A DNA stretch of 64,000 nucleotides from Monodelphis domestica (Eukaryota; Chordata; Mammalia; Didelphimorphia; Didelphidae): NCBI RefSeq assembly GCF_027887165.1, contig NC_077232.1, forward strand, positions 12,378,755 to 12,442,754, given 5' to 3'. Below are positions 62,191 to 64,000 of this stretch, one piece after another. Both the position numbers and the translations under genes were made by a program. The notes beneath the pieces were generated by a model. The model searched no databases, was not told where the DNA came from, and worked only from the letters and a program-made list of their open reading frames with translations. Position 1 is the first letter of the stretch; the number at the start of each line of letters is the position of its first letter.

Positions 62191-64000
62191 CATCCCGCAG
62201 TTTCTCCATACTTAGATGAGCCTGAGAGAACTGCCCCCCCCCTCCCCTCCAGTATTTAGTCAAACGTTACCTTCCCAACTGTCGAGGAGAGGTTTTTAGT
62301 CATTCGGCCCCGCAGCGGCTGTTACCAAGGAGTCTCCACAGGGCCCAGGAATGGGTGGATTCCACCACTGGGTTTCCCCCCAGATCGTCTTGATTCGGGT
62401 AAACATACGCCCGTTTCTGGGACACTCGCCATCTTTAGAGACCTTTTCTCTATCCCGCGGGGGCTCTGAGGAGCAGGGCTTTATTCCACATAGGCTGGCG
62501 AGTCACAGAGTGACAGCCAACAGCCTCAGGAGCCCCCCCAGCAGGAGGATCACAGGTGTGGATAGAACTGGAAGCTTGGAGCTGCCTGCTGGGCAGCACC
62601 AGTCCCCCAGCCCCATCTCTGCTTCTATTTTCCATAGTATAACAGGAAGGGATTTAGGGTCCAAAGACTCAGGCTTGAATCCAAGCCTCTACGTGTGACC
62701 CTGGATGAGTCACTTAACCTCTACTGGCCTCAGTTTCCTCATCTGTAGAAATGGGGATAATAATAACATCTAAAGACCAGGGTTGTTATGAGGTCAAATG
62801 GGGTGATAAATGTAAAGGGATTAATACAGTGCCTGGCATCCAGTCAGGAAGACCTGAGTTCAAATCCAACTCAGACATTTCCTAGTTATGTGACTCTGGG
62901 TAAATAATTTAACTTCTGTTGACCTCAGTTTCCTCATCTGTAGAATGGGGATAATAGTAACACCTATCACCTGGGGTGGTTGTGAGATTCAAATGAGATA
63001 ATAAATGTAAAGTGCTTGGCATGGTGCCTGGCACATGGTAGGTGCTTTATAAATGGTAGCTATTATTACAGTAAGTGATTAATCAGTGCTCATTGATGGA
63101 CTGCTGTGCTCTTCAGTACGACAAGAAGAACCCTGGATTTTGTCCTCTGCAGATCTCAGGTTCAAATCTCAATTCCACCATTTACTGACTGAGTGACTTT
63201 GGAAAGGCAAGCGGCTGTCCCATGCTGAGCCTCTATTTTTCTTCTGTAAAATGGGGATGCTAATAAACTCCCACCTGCTTCACAGGCTGGTTTCAAGGAA
63301 AACATTTTACAAAGCTCTATAGGAAGGTGTGACCCGGCTGTTTTTTCTTGGCACCTTCTGGCCTGCAGGGAGCTGGCAGCCTGGGGGCTGGAAGAAGCCA
63401 GATTTCGCCTCCTGGAGGTGGTGGTGGGCAGGTTGGACTGTGGCTCAGGTGAGCAGGATCACAAGTCTTAGTTTCATATTTCATCTTAGAGGTTCTAGTC
63501 CCTGACTAGTCTCTATTCCCCCAGGAGGACAGAACTATTCCGTGTCCATAGTTAGGGCCCCAACAGGAAGCTAGCACATGATAGATGCCTGCCTGATTGG
63601 ATCAGACTTTCCTGTGATTGTAGACCCTGATTTGAAGGGACCTCTGAAGCCCACTAATCCAAACCCTCACTTTGCACATGGAGACACTGGAGTCAGGGAG
63701 ACCAGAGTTCAAATTTGACCTCAGACACTTCCTAGTTGGCTAACCCTGCGCAAGTCATTTTTGCCTCAGTTTCCTCTAATGTACAATGAACTGTAGAAGT
63801 AAATAGCAAACCAGTCCAGTATCTCTGCCCAAATGGGTTCACATAGAGTCAGACATAACTGAAAATAACTAAACAACAATTGCAGCAACATTATAATAGT
63901 CTCTTTTTCAAATTCAAACCAATCAACCAATAATAGTGAGCATTTCTAGAGCTCTTTAATGTTTGCAAAAGGATTTTATAAATATTATTTCATTTGATTC
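62191..64000. other. Intergenic DNA at the window end: unique block then MIR-type copies
   Basis: 62191-62640 is unique. CORE-SINE/MIR copies lie at about 62640-62860, 62870-63075 and 63130-63330 (all +, with ATCTGTAGAAATGGGGATAA-type words). 63330-63670 is unique. 63680-63884 is a SINE family B copy. No CD6 exon was recognised. Confidence 0.6.
63680..63884 (+). mobile_element. SINE family B, sense, slightly shortened
   Basis: CACTGGAGTCAGGGAGACCA, TTGCCTCAGTTTCCTCTAAT, GAGTCAGACATAACTGAAAA, AACTAAACAACAA. Confidence 0.88.

Noticed and set aside
61116..62263. Overlapping 280-320-residue Ser/Leu/Pro-rich frames
   Set aside because: They are frames through the GA-rich satellite in several phases at once; no single frame is favoured.
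62191..64000. Search for CD6 C-terminal exons at the window end
   Set aside because: No minus-strand segment with CD6-like cytoplasmic or SRCR sequence was found; in human the CD6-CD5 gap is larger than the distance covered here.

Overview
The window is nuclear DNA from a marsupial mammal. The sequence is saturated with tRNA-derived SINEs of marsupial type. One family ends in a TTTAAAA-like tail after a segment reading CCTTACCACTCTTCTGCCTTGG, and a second carries a BovB/RTE-like 3' end. There are also CORE-SINE/MIR/THER1-like relics, L2/L3/CR1-like tails and L1 3' ends of the marsupial kind. The species cannot be fixed from sequence alone, and nothing here is bacterial or viral.

Two protein-coding genes are supported, and they point tail to tail. 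Positions 1-359 (+) are the end of the last coding exon of VPS37C, an ESCRT-I subunit, with its 3'UTR following. From 36624 down to 7297 (-) lies a nearly complete CD5 gene, the lymphocyte SRCR receptor. Nine coding exons were located by hand from homology and splice sites, and every junction is phase 1. They give a 1356-nt ORF encoding 451 residues: signal peptide, SRCR1, Thr/Pro linker, SRCR2, SRCR3, transmembrane helix and a strongly conserved cytoplasmic tail. The convergent CD5/VPS37C arrangement matches the human 11q12 locus. A final, wholly 3'UTR exon is expected below 7294 but could not be delimited.

Layout: 1-359 VPS37C coding; 360-about 1575 its 3'UTR; 1.6-7.3 kb the intergenic or 3'UTR zone with a CpG-rich block and a CA-rich minisatellite; 7.3-36.6 kb CD5; 36.6-36.85 kb the putative CD5 promoter; 36.9-64 kb intergenic DNA upstream of CD5, where no gene was found. 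CD6, the expected next gene, is not reached. The intergenic part is mainly SINEs, several L1 3' ends, a 38-bp/152-bp higher-order minisatellite, an about 640-bp TTC/GAA tract and an about 850-bp GA-rich satellite.

The most interesting biology is in CD5. The cytoplasmic tail is almost identical to human and mouse CD5, including three tail tyrosines with preserved spacing. SRCR domain 1 is short (75 residues between splice junctions) and keeps only three cysteines. By my alignment none of these three are canonical disulfide partners of one another. SRCR domain 2 has a cysteine set different from that of human CD5. No previously undescribed system was found; the remaining findings concern repeat structure and possible regulatory motifs.
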